Shown here piece by piece: positions 16,525 through 23,623 of a stretch of 34,810 nucleotides of DNA. The first letter of the stretch is position 1; each line of letters opens with the position of its first letter. The notes below the pieces were generated by a model, which saw nothing but the letters and a program-made list of their open reading frames with translations, did no database searches and was not told the DNA's origin. Origin of the DNA: Porphyromonadaceae bacterium UBA7048 (lineage in GTDB: Bacteria; Bacteroidota; Bacteroidia; Bacteroidales; Muribaculaceae); assembly GCA_002493945.1 (NCBI GenBank), contig DLAL01000052.1:1-34810 (forward strand), in the 5' to 3' direction. A program made the translations under genes and the position numbers.

Positions 16525-17046
16525 TTAGGGTTGTTCAGCTTTGGAAGTGCCTCCGAGCAGCCGCACGATGTATCGGTCGAAAGGCATCGGGCGGTAGACG
16601 ACGTAGCGCTGGAGGGCGAAGTTCCAGAACCATGACACCATCAGGCTGATGAAGAGACGCGAGCCGATGAAGTAGAAGTTCTCGGAGAATCCGAAGCTCT
16701 GAAGCCATGCGTTGTGCTGCACGAAGTCGTAGAACGCCTCGGTGCCGTAGCTGTTCAGCAGGAGGCTGCCTACCCACACGAAGGCATATTTCACCACCAC
16801 GGCGCGCCAGGGACAGCCCTCGGCGCGGAAGGTGAACTTATAGTTGATGATGCAGTTGATGACACCTCCGCAGAAGGCGCCTGCGGCCGTGGCCCAGAAA
16901 GCGTCCAGACCGGCCAGAGAGAATAGGCAGAAGCAGACGATGTAGTCGGTCCAGCTGGCGCACTGGCTCGACACTATCGAGCGGAGATACGTGATGATGA
17001 GCGAGTTGCTCTTGAGCAGCGTTTCGCCTATACGTTTAAGCTGCAT
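16525..17046 (-). CDS. GtrA-like membrane protein
   Basis: Protein of 173 residues with four hydrophobic segments and the GtrA-family pattern (WTDYIVCF near the start, GGVINCIINYKFTF in the middle, WNFALQRYVVYR near the end). GtrA proteins are thought to help flip or move lipid-linked sugars across membranes. Embedded in an inositol-lipid operon, it could move phosphatidylinositol or its phosphate form to the outer face where the AUR1-like enzyme may act; this is inference. Its start overlaps the end of the phosphatase gene by 11 bases. Confidence 0.82.
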   Translation of the reverse strand: MQLKRIGETLLKSNSLIITYLRSIVSSQCASWTDYIVCFCLFSLAGLDAFWATAAGAFCGGVINCIINYKFTFRAEGCPWRAVVVKYAFVWVGSLLLNSYGTEAFYDFVQHNAWLQSFGFSENFYFIGSRLFISLMVSWFWNFALQRYVVYRPMPFDRYIVRLLGGTSKAEQP

Positions 17047-17581
17047 GGTGCGGGAATATATAGAAGTAGTTGATACACAGAATGATTATGGCCGAGTATA
17101 TGCCGGCCGCGACGTCATCGGCCATCATGCCGTAGCCGCGCGGCAGCCGCTCGGTGGCGCGGATGCCCAGGGGCTTGAAGATGTCGAAGAAGCGGAAGAG
17201 GGCGAACGCCAGCACTATCTCCCACCAGGGACACAGCGCCACTCCGGCCACGGGGATGAGCGACACCCACTGTCCGACGGTCTCGTCGACGCAGGCCACC
17301 ACGGGGTCGGGACCCCAGTATTTCTCCGATTCGGAGCTTGCCCATATTCCGGCGATGCCGATGACCACGGAGGCTGTGACCGTGACGATGACGCACGTCT
17401 GCGCCGGCGCCCACAGGTAGAGCGGAAGCCACAGCACGACGGCCACCAGCGCGCCCCATGTGCCGGGAGCCACAGGCAGGAAGCCTGCGCCGAGCGACGT
17501 GGCTATCAGACGCGGAAGGAGCGGAAACCGGCGCGTCGACCCTTCGGGGAGTCTGGTGGATTTGCGGTACGGATTGGCCAT
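17036..17581 (-). CDS. PgpA-family lipid phosphatase, probable PIP phosphatase
   Basis: Protein of 181 residues with three to four membrane helices. PgpA-family marks are visible: GAGFLPVAPGTWGA near residue 31, an Asp-Glu pair in CVDETVGQW, FRFFDIFKP and MMADDVAAG near the C-terminus. PgpA normally removes phosphate from phosphatidylglycerophosphate. In this gene order the likely substrate is phosphatidylinositol phosphate, giving phosphatidylinositol, as shown for the corresponding enzyme in B. thetaiotaomicron (recalled from memory). It lies 4 bases after the ATP-grasp gene and overlaps the GtrA gene. Confidence 0.86.
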   Translation of the reverse strand: MANPYRKSTRLPEGSTRRFPLLPRLIATSLGAGFLPVAPGTWGALVAVVLWLPLYLWAPAQTCVIVTVTASVVIGIAGIWASSESEKYWGPDPVVACVDETVGQWVSLIPVAGVALCPWWEIVLAFALFRFFDIFKPLGIRATERLPRGYGMMADDVAAGIYSAIIILCINYFYIFPHHAA

Positions 17582-17585
17582 GGCG

Positions 17586-18458
17586 TCAGTTCTTGTGATG
17601 CTTCTTGATCTCCGACATCACGAATTTGGCGATGTGGGGAGCGGCCTCCATGCGGCAGGGCGCGAAAGAGGGCCAGTCGTTGAAGTCGATAATCTGAATG
17701 GAGCCGTCCTCGGAGATGATGCAGTCGCCGCCGTAAATCTTGACATCGAGCACCTCTGCGGCGCGGTTGCAGATGGCCTTTAGGCGGTCGAGGTCGAACT
17801 TCAGGTCGTGCACGTGGCCGTTGATGGCTTCGTCGCCGTACTTGCTGTAGCCTACCTCGTAGGGGTAGAACCAGTAGAAGAACGGCGAGCCGGCTATACC
17901 GTAGAACTTGACCAGGTCGCCCTCGAGGTGGCGGTTGATGACGGCGCGCTTGATGCCGCGGAGGAAGAATTCCTGAAGAATCTCCTGGGCCTCCTCGGCA
18001 TGGCGGGCGAAGCACACGTCCTCGCGGTGCTGTGTGTGCGACTCGCCGCGCTTGATCCAGCAAGGACCTATCTTGGCGGCGGTCAGGGCGTCGCGTACGC
18101 CTTCGTCGGTGCTGACGATGAGACTCTGCGGATGCGGGATGCCCGAGCCCATGAGGATGCGTGTCATGCGCTCGCGTATGCAGTTCTCGATGCCGTATCC
18201 CGAGTTGATGACCAGGTCACCGGCATCTTCGCGCTCCTGAAGCATGGTTATGGAGCGGTGCTCTCGGCACATGTTGAGGATGATGTGCTCGCCGTCGGCG
18301 GCTCCGGCGCAGAACTGCTCTTCACTGTATATGTTCACTTCGCAGCCGCGCTTGCGGAGCTGGTCGGCGACGTTGTTGAAGATTGTGGTGTCGTTGCCTA
18401 TATGATTCGGCGAGAATGCACCTGCGCGCATTATCCCCGCTATTTTGATTTCAGCCAT
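17586..18458 (-). CDS. ATP-grasp domain protein heading the inositol-lipid operon
   Basis: Protein of 290 residues, soluble, no signal peptide. The N-terminal part (MAEIKIAGIMRAG) looks like a Rossmann-like pre-ATP-grasp domain; the central part has CWIKRGESHTQH, a likely nucleotide-binding strand; the C-terminal part has GGDCIISEDGSIQIIDFNDWPSF with the (D/E)-x-N-x-x-P metal-binding signature of ATP-grasp enzymes. Members form bonds through an acyl-phosphate (ligases) or, in the ITPK branch, phosphorylate inositol phosphates. Being first of eight lipid genes, behind a strong promoter, it may modify an inositol or lipid headgroup; this is a hypothesis. Other readings are a RimK-like peptide ligase or an unrelated housekeeping role. 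Confidence 0.75.
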   Translation of the reverse strand: MAEIKIAGIMRAGAFSPNHIGNDTTIFNNVADQLRKRGCEVNIYSEEQFCAGAADGEHIILNMCREHRSITMLQEREDAGDLVINSGYGIENCIRERMTRILMGSGIPHPQSLIVSTDEGVRDALTAAKIGPCWIKRGESHTQHREDVCFARHAEEAQEILQEFFLRGIKRAVINRHLEGDLVKFYGIAGSPFFYWFYPYEVGYSKYGDEAINGHVHDLKFDLDRLKAICNRAAEVLDVKIYGGDCIISEDGSIQIIDFNDWPSFAPCRMEAAPHIAKFVMSEIKKHHKN

Positions 18459-18486
18459 TGCAGAAATTCAGATTGGTTTATCAATA

Positions 18487-18517
18487 CAAAATTAGCTAAT
18501 ATTTTTCTATTGGCAAA
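18487..18517 (-). promoter_or_regulatory. promoter of the eight-gene lipid operon
   Basis: On the minus strand TTTG (18517-18514), exactly 19 bases, then TAATTTTG (18494-18487): perfect consensus. It is the only strong promoter seen before 12220, so the genes from 18458 down to 12334 probably form one transcript. Confidence 0.8.
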
Positions 18518-18589
18518 ATATAGGAATGGTCTTCGGACAAAGTGACTTAGATTTATGGCCTGTAAGGCTAATCGTGCGTCGGCTGATAC

Positions 18590-19786
18590 CTACTCGCCGA
18601 GCAGCCAGCGGGGGATGTCGGCGATGGCGATGCCTTCGTAGTCGCTCACTTCGTGGCGCGTTCTTGCCAGCAGCATCTTGGGATATGCGTCGCGGATTTG
18701 CAGCAGGGGGCTGACCTCGCGGCGGAAGGTCTCCTCGGCGGTGATGTCGTCACTGACCTGTATGTATAGTTTCTCGCTTCCTTTCATCGCCACGAAGTCA
18801 ATCTCTTTCTGATACAGCTTGCCTGCGTAGACTTCATATCCCCGTCGCAGCAGCTCTATGAAGACTATATTCTCAAGCATGCGCCCCCAGTCCATGTTGC
18901 GCTTGCCGAGTACGGCGAAGCGGATGCCGGTGTCGGCGAGATAATATTTGCTCAGTGACTGCAGATATGTCTTGCCCCTGACGTCGTATCGCGTCGCCTC
19001 GTAGAAGACAAAGGCATGGCACAGGTGCTCGATATAGGAGCCGACGGTTTTATAGTTGGTTTCTGTTCCGGCGCCCTCCAGAGAATTGCTGATATTTCGT
19101 GAAGAAGAGATGTTACTCACGTTGTCTATGAGGTATTCCGCAACCTTCTTGAGTACGGTCGCATTTCCGAGGCGATACTTATCTACGAGGTCTCTGATCA
19201 GTATTGTGTCATATACGTCGCGGATGTATTTTTCCTTATCAGAGTCATTTTTATATGAATACGAACCGGCAAGACCACCGAGCTTTATGTAGCGGTCGAA
19301 ATGCTCGTCGTAATCACCATCGATTCCGAAGTAAGTGCAGAACTCTTTGAAACTGAAGGGGTACACATGTATTTCCATATGGCGCCCCGTGAACAGCGTG
19401 GCGAGGTCGCTGCTCAAGAGGAATGCGTTCGAACCGGTCAGATATATGTCGTATTTTTCGTCAGAATGAAGACTGTTGATTGTCAGTTCGAAGTCGGGGC
19501 AGAGCTGTACCTCGTCAATCATCAGATAGTTGTTGACTTCCGGCCGGTAGTGCTGCTCGATATAGTCGTTCAGCGCATGATATTCTTTCAGATGCTCGAA
19601 CTTGATTTTTGTCAGGTCGATACTGATGATGTTGGCCGTAGCATCGTTTTTCGCGATATAGTCAGCGAAGGCGCTGAGCAGCTTGGATTTACCGCAACGC
19701 CTTATACCCGTTATTATCTTGATGTCGGGAGTGTGTAGTAAACCCACTAATTGATTGAGGTATAACGGTCTGTCTATCAGTTTCAT
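18590..19786 (-). CDS. AAA ATPase with DUF4143 domain
   Basis: Protein of 398 residues. Walker A is GIRRCGKSK (27-35), Walker B is NYLMIDEVQ, sensor 1 is IYLTGSNAF (AAA_14 type), and the C-terminal DUF4143 half holds a nuclease-like strand (KEIDFVAMKG, LYIQVSDD) reminiscent of a degenerate PD-(D/E)XK fold. Such proteins occur in many copies in Bacteroidales genomes; their function is unknown, with links to defence or toxin-antitoxin-like behaviour proposed. Base use is more AT-rich than in the neighbouring lipid genes, which may point to transfer. The gene stands alone between the dsbD terminator and the lipid operon promoter. Confidence 0.85.
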   Translation of the reverse strand: MKLIDRPLYLNQLVGLLHTPDIKIITGIRRCGKSKLLSAFADYIAKNDATANIISIDLTKIKFEHLKEYHALNDYIEQHYRPEVNNYLMIDEVQLCPDFELTINSLHSDEKYDIYLTGSNAFLLSSDLATLFTGRHMEIHVYPFSFKEFCTYFGIDGDYDEHFDRYIKLGGLAGSYSYKNDSDKEKYIRDVYDTILIRDLVDKYRLGNATVLKKVAEYLIDNVSNISSSRNISNSLEGAGTETNYKTVGSYIEHLCHAFVFYEATRYDVRGKTYLQSLSKYYLADTGIRFAVLGKRNMDWGRMLENIVFIELLRRGYEVYAGKLYQKEIDFVAMKGSEKLYIQVSDDITAEETFRREVSPLLQIRDAYPKMLLARTRHEVSDYEGIAIADIPRWLLGE

Positions 19787-19795
19787 TTATCTTCA

Positions 19796-19830
19796 TTTCC
19801 CAAACTTTAATTTTTTTTGATTTTGGGAAA
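19796..19830. repeat. inverted repeat upstream of the AAA/DUF4143 gene
   Basis: TTTCCCAAA (19796-19804) and TTTGGGAAA (19822-19830) are perfect 9-base arms with a 17-base AT-rich spacer, located between the -7 box and the ATG. The arm beside the start codon would cover the ribosome-binding region in the mRNA, or the pair could be a protein operator. Confidence 0.55.
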
Positions 19831-19835
19831 CGGTG

Positions 19836-19843
19836 CAAATTTA
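19836..19843 (-). promoter_or_regulatory. -7 box of the AAA/DUF4143 gene
   Basis: TAAATTTG on the minus strand matches the -7 consensus; no good -33 TTTG is found at the proper distance, so the promoter may be weak or activator-dependent. Confidence 0.45.
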
Positions 19844-19880
19844 CTGAAAATTTCTCAGAGTATCATGGCATAGGAGAATA

Positions 19881-19920
19881 AAAATTCGGCCCTGCATCGC
19901 GCCGGGGTGATGCAGGGCCG
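19881..19920 (-). terminator. rho-independent terminator of dsbD
   Basis: Perfect 12-bp stem CGGCCCTGCATC / GATGCAGGGCCG around a 10-base loop, followed on the minus strand by AATTTTTATTC. It starts 28 bases beyond the dsbD stop codon. Confidence 0.88.
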
Positions 19921-19948
19921 TGTGTGTTATGGTCGAGTCAGGTGGACC

Positions 19949-22000
19949 TTACTTCTTCTTGAAGTTGGCTATGCCTTTCTCGAGGAACTCGGCGAAGGCC
20001 GGGATGTTCTCGTCATAGCTGAAGGGACCCGACATGAGGCGTCCTTCGTTGTCGAGGATGACGTAGTAGGGCTGGGCGTTGGCGTTGAACTTCGAGCGCT
20101 GGAGGTAGCTCCACTTGTCGCCGTAGGTCTCGAGGGTGACTTTCTTGCCGTACTCCTCGACGGTGACAGGTGCCGGGAGGGGGCGGCGCTCGTCCACCAT
20201 GAGCTTGATGACGACGAAGTTGTTCTCGATGAGGTCGTGGATGGCGTCGTTGTCGAGGACGGCGCCTTCCATCTTGCGGCAGTTCACGCAGCCGTGGCCG
20301 GAGAAGTCGACGAATACGGGCTTGCCTTCGCGTGCGGCGATGGCCATGCCTTCGTCGTAGTCGTCATACTCGGTCAGCGCGCGCTCGTAGAGGTTGAAGT
20401 CCTGAGTGAACAGCGGCGGCACGAAGGCGCTGACGCCCTTGAGGGGCGCTCCCCACAGGCCGGGCACGAGATAGGCGGCGAAGGAGATGGAGATGAGCGC
20501 CAGGAAGAAGCGGAAGACGCCCACCGAGGAGTTGGCCTTGCCGTAGTGCGAGAAGTTGAACTGGCCCAGGAGGTAGAGGCCCATCAGCAGGAAGATGGCT
20601 ATCCACAGGACGATGAAGACTTCGCGGTCAAGTATGTGCCAGCCGTAGGCGAGGTCGGCCACGGAGAGGAACTTGAGCGACAGGGCGAGCTCGATGAAGC
20701 CGAGGACTACCTTCACGGTGTTCATCCACGAGCCTGACTTGGGGGCCTTCTGAAGCATGCCGGGGAACATGGCGAAGAAGCAGAAGGGGATGGCCAGGGC
20801 CAGCGAGAAGCCGAACATGCCGACGGCCGGTCCGAGCTTGTCGCCCGAGCTGACGGCCTCGACCAGCAGCGTGCCGATGATGGGGCCGGTGCAGCTGAAG
20901 GATACCAGCGCGAGGGTGAAGGCCATGAAGAAGATGCTCAGCAGGCCGGTGGTCTTCTCGGCGGTGTTGTCTATCTTGTTGCTCCACGACGAGGGTAGGG
21001 CTATGTCGAAGGCGCCGAAGAAGGAGATGGCGAAGACGACAAGGAGGAGGAAGAAGATGATGTTGCACACGGCGCTGGTCGACAGGGCGTTGAGGGCGCT
21101 TGGACCGAATATGGCCGTGATGAGCAGGCCCATGGCCACGTAGATGACGATGATGGAGGCGCCGTAGGTGAAGGCGTCGGCCATGCCTTTGGCCCTTGAC
21201 TTGCCTTTCTTGAGGAAGAAGCTGACCGTCATGGGTATCATGGGCCATACGCAGGGCGTCAGCAGTGCCACGAAGCCGCCCAGGAAGCAGGTGAAGAAGA
21301 TGTACCACAGTGAGCCTGACGACGACGAGGATGTGTCCTCGGCCGTGGATACGGGAGCCCACAGGGGCGAGTCGATGCCGCCCTGTGCCGGTGCAGCGGC
21401 CTCGGGCTGCACGGCCGCTGCGGCGGTGTCGGCTGCAGCGGTGTCGGGCATGGCTGTTGTCTCGGCGGTTTCTTCGGGTTCGGGCGCCGGCTCAGCGGTC
21501 TTGGCCGGTGCTGCGGCCTCGGGCGCTGCGGCTACTTTGGCTTTGCCTTTCAGCGCGAAGGTCTCCTTGGAGGGCGGGATGCAGTTCTGGTCGTTGCAGG
21601 CGCCGTAGCGGACGGAGCCGTCGACGGAGAAGTCGCTTGCCGTGGCGGTGAATGGCTGGCGGAGTGAGAAGTCGCCTTCCCACCAGCTCACTTCGCACTC
21701 GAACATGTCGTCGTACTGGCGTGCCGCCGGACGGCTGTAGCGGAGTGGTCCGTCGAGCCTGATGCCCGAGAGGGTAGTGTACGTTATCTCGAGTGGCGTC
21801 GGGCCGGCCGAGGGGTCGAGGTCATCGGAATAGACGTGCCAGCCTTTGAGGACGGTGGCCGAGAACACTATCTCGCCTTTGTCCGCTGACGTCATTTCTA
21901 TGGCCGTCTTCCACTTCACGGGGTTCACAATCTGTGCCGGAAGTGACAGTACGGCGCACAGCAGTGCGAGCATAAGTGCTGCCGGGCGGATTACTTTCAT
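19949..22000 (-). CDS. dsbD: thiol:disulfide interchange protein DsbD
   Basis: Protein of 683 residues. Signal peptide (1-22); N-terminal DsbD alpha domain with the Cys pair in YGACNDQNC; an Ala/Glu/Pro/Thr-rich low-complexity linker (about 160-215); a central domain of about eight membrane helices with the Cys in TPCVWPMIP and the partner Cys in SFSCTGP; C-terminal thioredoxin domain with GHGCVNCRKME (Cys about 571 and 574). It carries electrons from cytoplasmic thioredoxin across the inner membrane to periplasmic proteins. The long flexible linker is longer than in E. coli DsbD. The TlpA-like protein encoded at 23624-25135 could be a client. Confidence 0.93.
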   Translation of the reverse strand: MKVIRPAALMLALLCAVLSLPAQIVNPVKWKTAIEMTSADKGEIVFSATVLKGWHVYSDDLDPSAGPTPLEITYTTLSGIRLDGPLRYSRPAARQYDDMFECEVSWWEGDFSLRQPFTATASDFSVDGSVRYGACNDQNCIPPSKETFALKGKAKVAAAPEAAAPAKTAEPAPEPEETAETTAMPDTAAADTAAAAVQPEAAAPAQGGIDSPLWAPVSTAEDTSSSSSGSLWYIFFTCFLGGFVALLTPCVWPMIPMTVSFFLKKGKSRAKGMADAFTYGASIIVIYVAMGLLITAIFGPSALNALSTSAVCNIIFFLLLVVFAISFFGAFDIALPSSWSNKIDNTAEKTTGLLSIFFMAFTLALVSFSCTGPIIGTLLVEAVSSGDKLGPAVGMFGFSLALAIPFCFFAMFPGMLQKAPKSGSWMNTVKVVLGFIELALSLKFLSVADLAYGWHILDREVFIVLWIAIFLLMGLYLLGQFNFSHYGKANSSVGVFRFFLALISISFAAYLVPGLWGAPLKGVSAFVPPLFTQDFNLYERALTEYDDYDEGMAIAAREGKPVFVDFSGHGCVNCRKMEGAVLDNDAIHDLIENNFVVIKLMVDERRPLPAPVTVEEYGKKVTLETYGDKWSYLQRSKFNANAQPYYVILDNEGRLMSGPFSYDENIPAFAEFLEKGIANFKKK

Positions 22001-22036
22001 TTGGATGTATCAGTTGTCTTGTTAAGAAAAGATGTG

Positions 22037-22068
22037 CAAATGTATGTATTTCGTGGCAAATTTCCAAA
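22037..22068 (-). promoter_or_regulatory. promoter of dsbD
   Basis: On the minus strand TTTG (22068-22065), 20 bases, then TACATTTG (22044-22037), a full -7 consensus, about 36 bases ahead of the ATG. Confidence 0.72.
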
Positions 22069-22099
22069 TTTTCAGCATGGTAACACACTATGCCGCACA

Positions 22100-23569
22100 T
22101 CATTTATGCTTCTTGAGCGCAGGGTCGCAGGTGAGGCCGACGCCGAGTTTGTGGAATATCTTGTGGTCGACTTCGCCGAGCATGACCGTGGAGTGCATCT
22201 GACATCCCTGGAGGCGCGGCAGCTGCTCGAGGGCGCGGCGGCAGTTGTCGACGTCGGTGCTGAGTACCGACAGGGCCACCAGAACTTCGTCGGTATGCAG
22301 ACGCGGATTGCGGCTGCGCAGATATTCGGTCTTGGTCTTCTGGATAGGCTCTATCATCTCCTGGGGGATGAGTTTGACGCCGTGGTCTATGCCTGCCAGA
22401 TGCTTGACGGCATTGAGAATCAGAGCGGCGCTCGGCCCGAGCAGGTCGCTGGTCTCGGCGGTGATGATGGTGCCGTCGGCCAGCTCGATAGCCGACGAGG
22501 GACGTCCCGACCGCTCGGCGCGCTCGCGTGCGGCGCCGATGGTGCGTCGGTAGCTGATGTCGATTTTCGACTGCTTGAGCAGCAGCGAGATTTTGTTGAC
22601 CTCGGCCTCATTGTCGTCGCCCTGGGCCATGCGGTTGAGGGCGGTGAAGTAGCGGCGTATGATTTCGTTCTTCGATGCGTCGCAGCACGCCTCGTCGTCG
22701 TCGATGCAGAAGCCCACCATGTTGACGCCCATGTCCGTGGGCGACTTGTAGGGGTTCTCGCCGTAGATGCCTTCGAAGAGGGCGTTCAGGACGGGGAAAA
22801 TCTCGATGTCGCGGTTGTAGTTGATGGCCGTCTTGCCGTATGCCTCAAGGTGGAAGGGGTCGATCATGTTGACGTCGTTGAGGTCGGCCGTGGCGGCCTC
22901 GTAGGCGATGTTGACCGGATGCTTCAGGGGCAGGCTCCACACGGGGAAGGTCTCGAACTTGGCATATCCGGCCTCGACGCCGCGCTTGTGCTCGTTGTAG
23001 AGCTGGCTCAGACAGACGGCCATCTTGCCGCTGCCGGGGCCGGGGGCGGTGACGATGACCAGCGGACGGGTGGTGCGGATGTAGTCGTTGCGTCCGAAGC
23101 CCTCGTCGGAGTCGATGAGATCGACGTTGGTGGGATAGCCTTCGATGGTGTAGTGGCAGTAAGTGTCGATGCCCATGCGCTCGAGCTTGCGGCGGAAGGT
23201 GTCGGCGCTCGTCTGGCCGTTGTAGTGCGTGATGACGACGGAGCTGACCAAAAAGCCGCGGTCGCGGAATGCCTCGCGCAGACGCAGCACGTCCACGTCG
23301 TAGGTGATGCCGAGGTCGCTGCGCACCTTATTCTGCTCGATGTCCTTGGCGCTGATCACAATGACGATTTCGGCCTTGTCGGCCAGCTGGGCCAGCATGC
23401 GCAGCTTGCTGTCGGGCTGGAAGCCGGGGAGCACGCGGCTGGCGTGGAAATCGTCGAAAAGTTTTCCGCCTAACTCAAGGTAGAGTTTGTTGCCGAACTG
23501 TGAGATTCGTTCGCGGATATGCTCAGACTGGATTCTGAGATATTTGTCGTTGTCAAAACCGTATTTCAT
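22100..23569 (-). CDS. DUF1846 family protein
   Basis: Protein of 489 residues, soluble, full family length. It begins MKYGFDNDKYL, followed by KLYLELGGKLFDDFHASRVLPGF, the family's conserved N-terminal block; a glycine-rich loop TAPGPGSGKMAV (about 195) resembles a P-loop; VNMVGFCIDDDEACCDASKNEIIRRY is in the centre. DUF1846 proteins are widespread in Firmicutes and Bacteroidetes, have solved structures, but no settled function. ATG at 23569 is chosen over a TTG 12 bases upstream, because it matches the usual family start and because the -7 box occupies the upstream bases. Confidence 0.88.
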   Translation of the reverse strand: MKYGFDNDKYLRIQSEHIRERISQFGNKLYLELGGKLFDDFHASRVLPGFQPDSKLRMLAQLADKAEIVIVISAKDIEQNKVRSDLGITYDVDVLRLREAFRDRGFLVSSVVITHYNGQTSADTFRRKLERMGIDTYCHYTIEGYPTNVDLIDSDEGFGRNDYIRTTRPLVIVTAPGPGSGKMAVCLSQLYNEHKRGVEAGYAKFETFPVWSLPLKHPVNIAYEAATADLNDVNMIDPFHLEAYGKTAINYNRDIEIFPVLNALFEGIYGENPYKSPTDMGVNMVGFCIDDDEACCDASKNEIIRRYFTALNRMAQGDDNEAEVNKISLLLKQSKIDISYRRTIGAARERAERSGRPSSAIELADGTIITAETSDLLGPSAALILNAVKHLAGIDHGVKLIPQEMIEPIQKTKTEYLRSRNPRLHTDEVLVALSVLSTDVDNCRRALEQLPRLQGCQMHSTVMLGEVDHKIFHKLGVGLTCDPALKKHK

Positions 23570-23578
23570 AACGGGATG

Positions 23579-23610
23579 CAAAGTTACAAAAAAATCGGAA
23601 ACGCCGCAAT
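23579..23610 (-). promoter_or_regulatory. promoter of the DUF1846 gene
   Basis: On the minus strand ATTG (23610-23607), 20 bases, then TAACTTTG (23586-23579), a full -7 consensus. Only nine bases separate the box from the ATG, so the mRNA is nearly or fully leaderless. Confidence 0.6.
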
Positions 23611-23623
23611 ATCTCCGTGGCGG

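Noticed and set aside
22001..23473. 490-codon plus-strand open frame
   Set aside because: Antisense shadow of the DUF1846 gene, with Val/Ala/Asp-rich composition and no motifs.
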